Below are positions 63,810 to 64,000 of a stretch of 64,000 nt of DNA, one piece after another. The DNA comes from Schnuerera sp. xch1 (GTDB lineage: Bacteria; Bacillota; Clostridia; Tissierellales; Tepidimicrobiaceae). Made by a program: the position numbers and the translations under genes. The stretch spans positions 16,987-80,986 of the forward strand of contig NZ_JAIOUP010000012.1 in NCBI RefSeq assembly GCF_019931165.1, given 5' to 3'. How positions within the stretch are numbered: the first letter of the stretch is position 1; each line of letters opens with the position of its first letter. The notes under the pieces were generated by a model, which was given only the letters and a program-made list of their open reading frames with translations, was not told the DNA's origin and made no database searches.

Positions 63810-63844
63810 GGGGTGTTTCAAAATAAAAAGCCCAAAAAAGTAAA

Positions 63845-63880
63845 ACAGGTCTTAGAGCGCTAGCTCTAAGACCTGTTTTT
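63845..63880 (+). terminator. Hairpin protecting the IS transposase from read-through
   Basis: ACAGGTCTTAGAGC pairs perfectly with GCTCTAAGACCTGT around GCTA, followed by TTTT. Such hairpins block transcription from outside into transposase genes. Confidence 0.7.
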
Positions 63881-63898
63881 TAGTATAATTTAACTACT

Positions 63899-64000
63899 AT
63901 GAAAAACCATACTAAATTTGATTATAAAGCAAAAATCAAAAAAATGCAACTAACTTTTAGTTTTGATTTGACTAATAATTTTGATATGGATGATGAGGTT
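63899..64000 (+). CDS. Transposase, partial N-terminus
   Basis: 34 residues from ATG 63899 to the window edge: MKNHTKFDYKAKIKKMQ then LTFSFDLTNNFDMDDEV. The start is like clostridial IS1182-type transposases (KKMQLxFxFDLTxxFD). The catalytic domain lies outside the window, so the family call is tentative. Confidence 0.5.
   Translation, partial: MKNHTKFDYKAKIKKMQLTFSFDLTNNFDMDDEV

Larger units (their letters stand above)
63810..64000 (+). mobile_element. Left part of an insertion sequence, IS1182-like (truncated by window)
   Basis: A terminal-repeat-like end GGGGTGTTTCAAAATAA at 63810-63826, then a strong hairpin and the start of a transposase at 63899. The end and transposase start fit the IS1182 family but only one end is in view. 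Confidence 0.5.

Noticed and set aside
1..64000. CRISPR arrays, prophage modules or rRNA genes
   Set aside because: No regularly spaced direct repeats, phage structural genes or rRNA sequences were seen; the only stable RNAs are tRNAs and the SRP RNA.

Overview
The window is AT-rich DNA from a low-GC Gram-positive anaerobe of the class Clostridia. Supporting features are Spo0E-like and CwlD sporulation genes, a flagellin/FliS locus, an FprA-type flavo-diiron protein, an indolepyruvate:ferredoxin oxidoreductase, a serine T-box, a large Bacillus-type SRP RNA, CtsR and CsoR sites, and a UGA-encoded selenocysteine in a peroxiredoxin. The combination suggests an amino-acid-fermenting Tissierellia-like species; the genus is inference.

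Layout. 1-3.8 kb: phosphate uptake operon pstS-C-A-B-phoU on the minus strand behind a PhoP-type repeat box. 3.8-14.4 kb: replication/ribosome block rpsF-ssb-rpsR, MazG-like, yybS, gdpP, rplI, dnaB, then a flavo-diiron protein, a GNAT enzyme, a small unlisted ORF, and a DnaD/DnaI-type helicase-loading pair. 14.5-21.6 kb: niaR with an EIIC-like permease, two tandem DUF3841 genes, T-box-serS, an M1 peptidase lipoprotein, tRNA-Arg, tadA, tRNA-Ser. 21.7-33.3 kb: DUF1858, DUF1622, CtsR-controlled hsp20, iorAB, pncB, feoABC with a Fur-like box, and copA-copZ-csoR with a CsoR operator. 33.4-41.4 kb: Spo0E-like, DnaJ-like, UbiB kinase and phasin, YaaR, and a sigma-D-type operon encoding a large repeat protein with a FliK-like C-terminus, a small protein, flagellin and FliS. 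41.4-48.2 kb: SRP RNA and tRNA-Ser, deoD, UPF0173, ktrBA, dnaX-ebfC-recR.

48.2-51.8 kb is accessory in character: a gene-free purine-rich stretch, two methyltransferases, an internally deleted HD-domain gene and a nucleotidyltransferase. 51.9-57.3 kb: acyl-ACP thioesterase, threonine aldolase, then a c-di-AMP (ydaO-type) riboswitch leading an ectoine-type ABC transporter ehuBCDA. 57.4-64 kb: membrane hydrolase, wrbA with a truncated dodecin remnant, cwlD, a YwaF-like membrane protein, the selenocysteine peroxiredoxin, an APC amino-acid permease, and the left end of an insertion sequence cut by the window edge.

Three parts bear on c-di-AMP and osmotic balance: GdpP (degrades c-di-AMP), KtrAB (potassium uptake, KtrA being a c-di-AMP receptor family) and the riboswitch ahead of ehuBCDA. 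The best candidates for new biology are the selenoprotein peroxiredoxin without a C-terminal resolving cysteine, the sigma-D-linked FliK-like repeat protein, the hairpin that separates the ubiB Shine-Dalgarno from its start, and the DUF3841 pair behind an inverted repeat.
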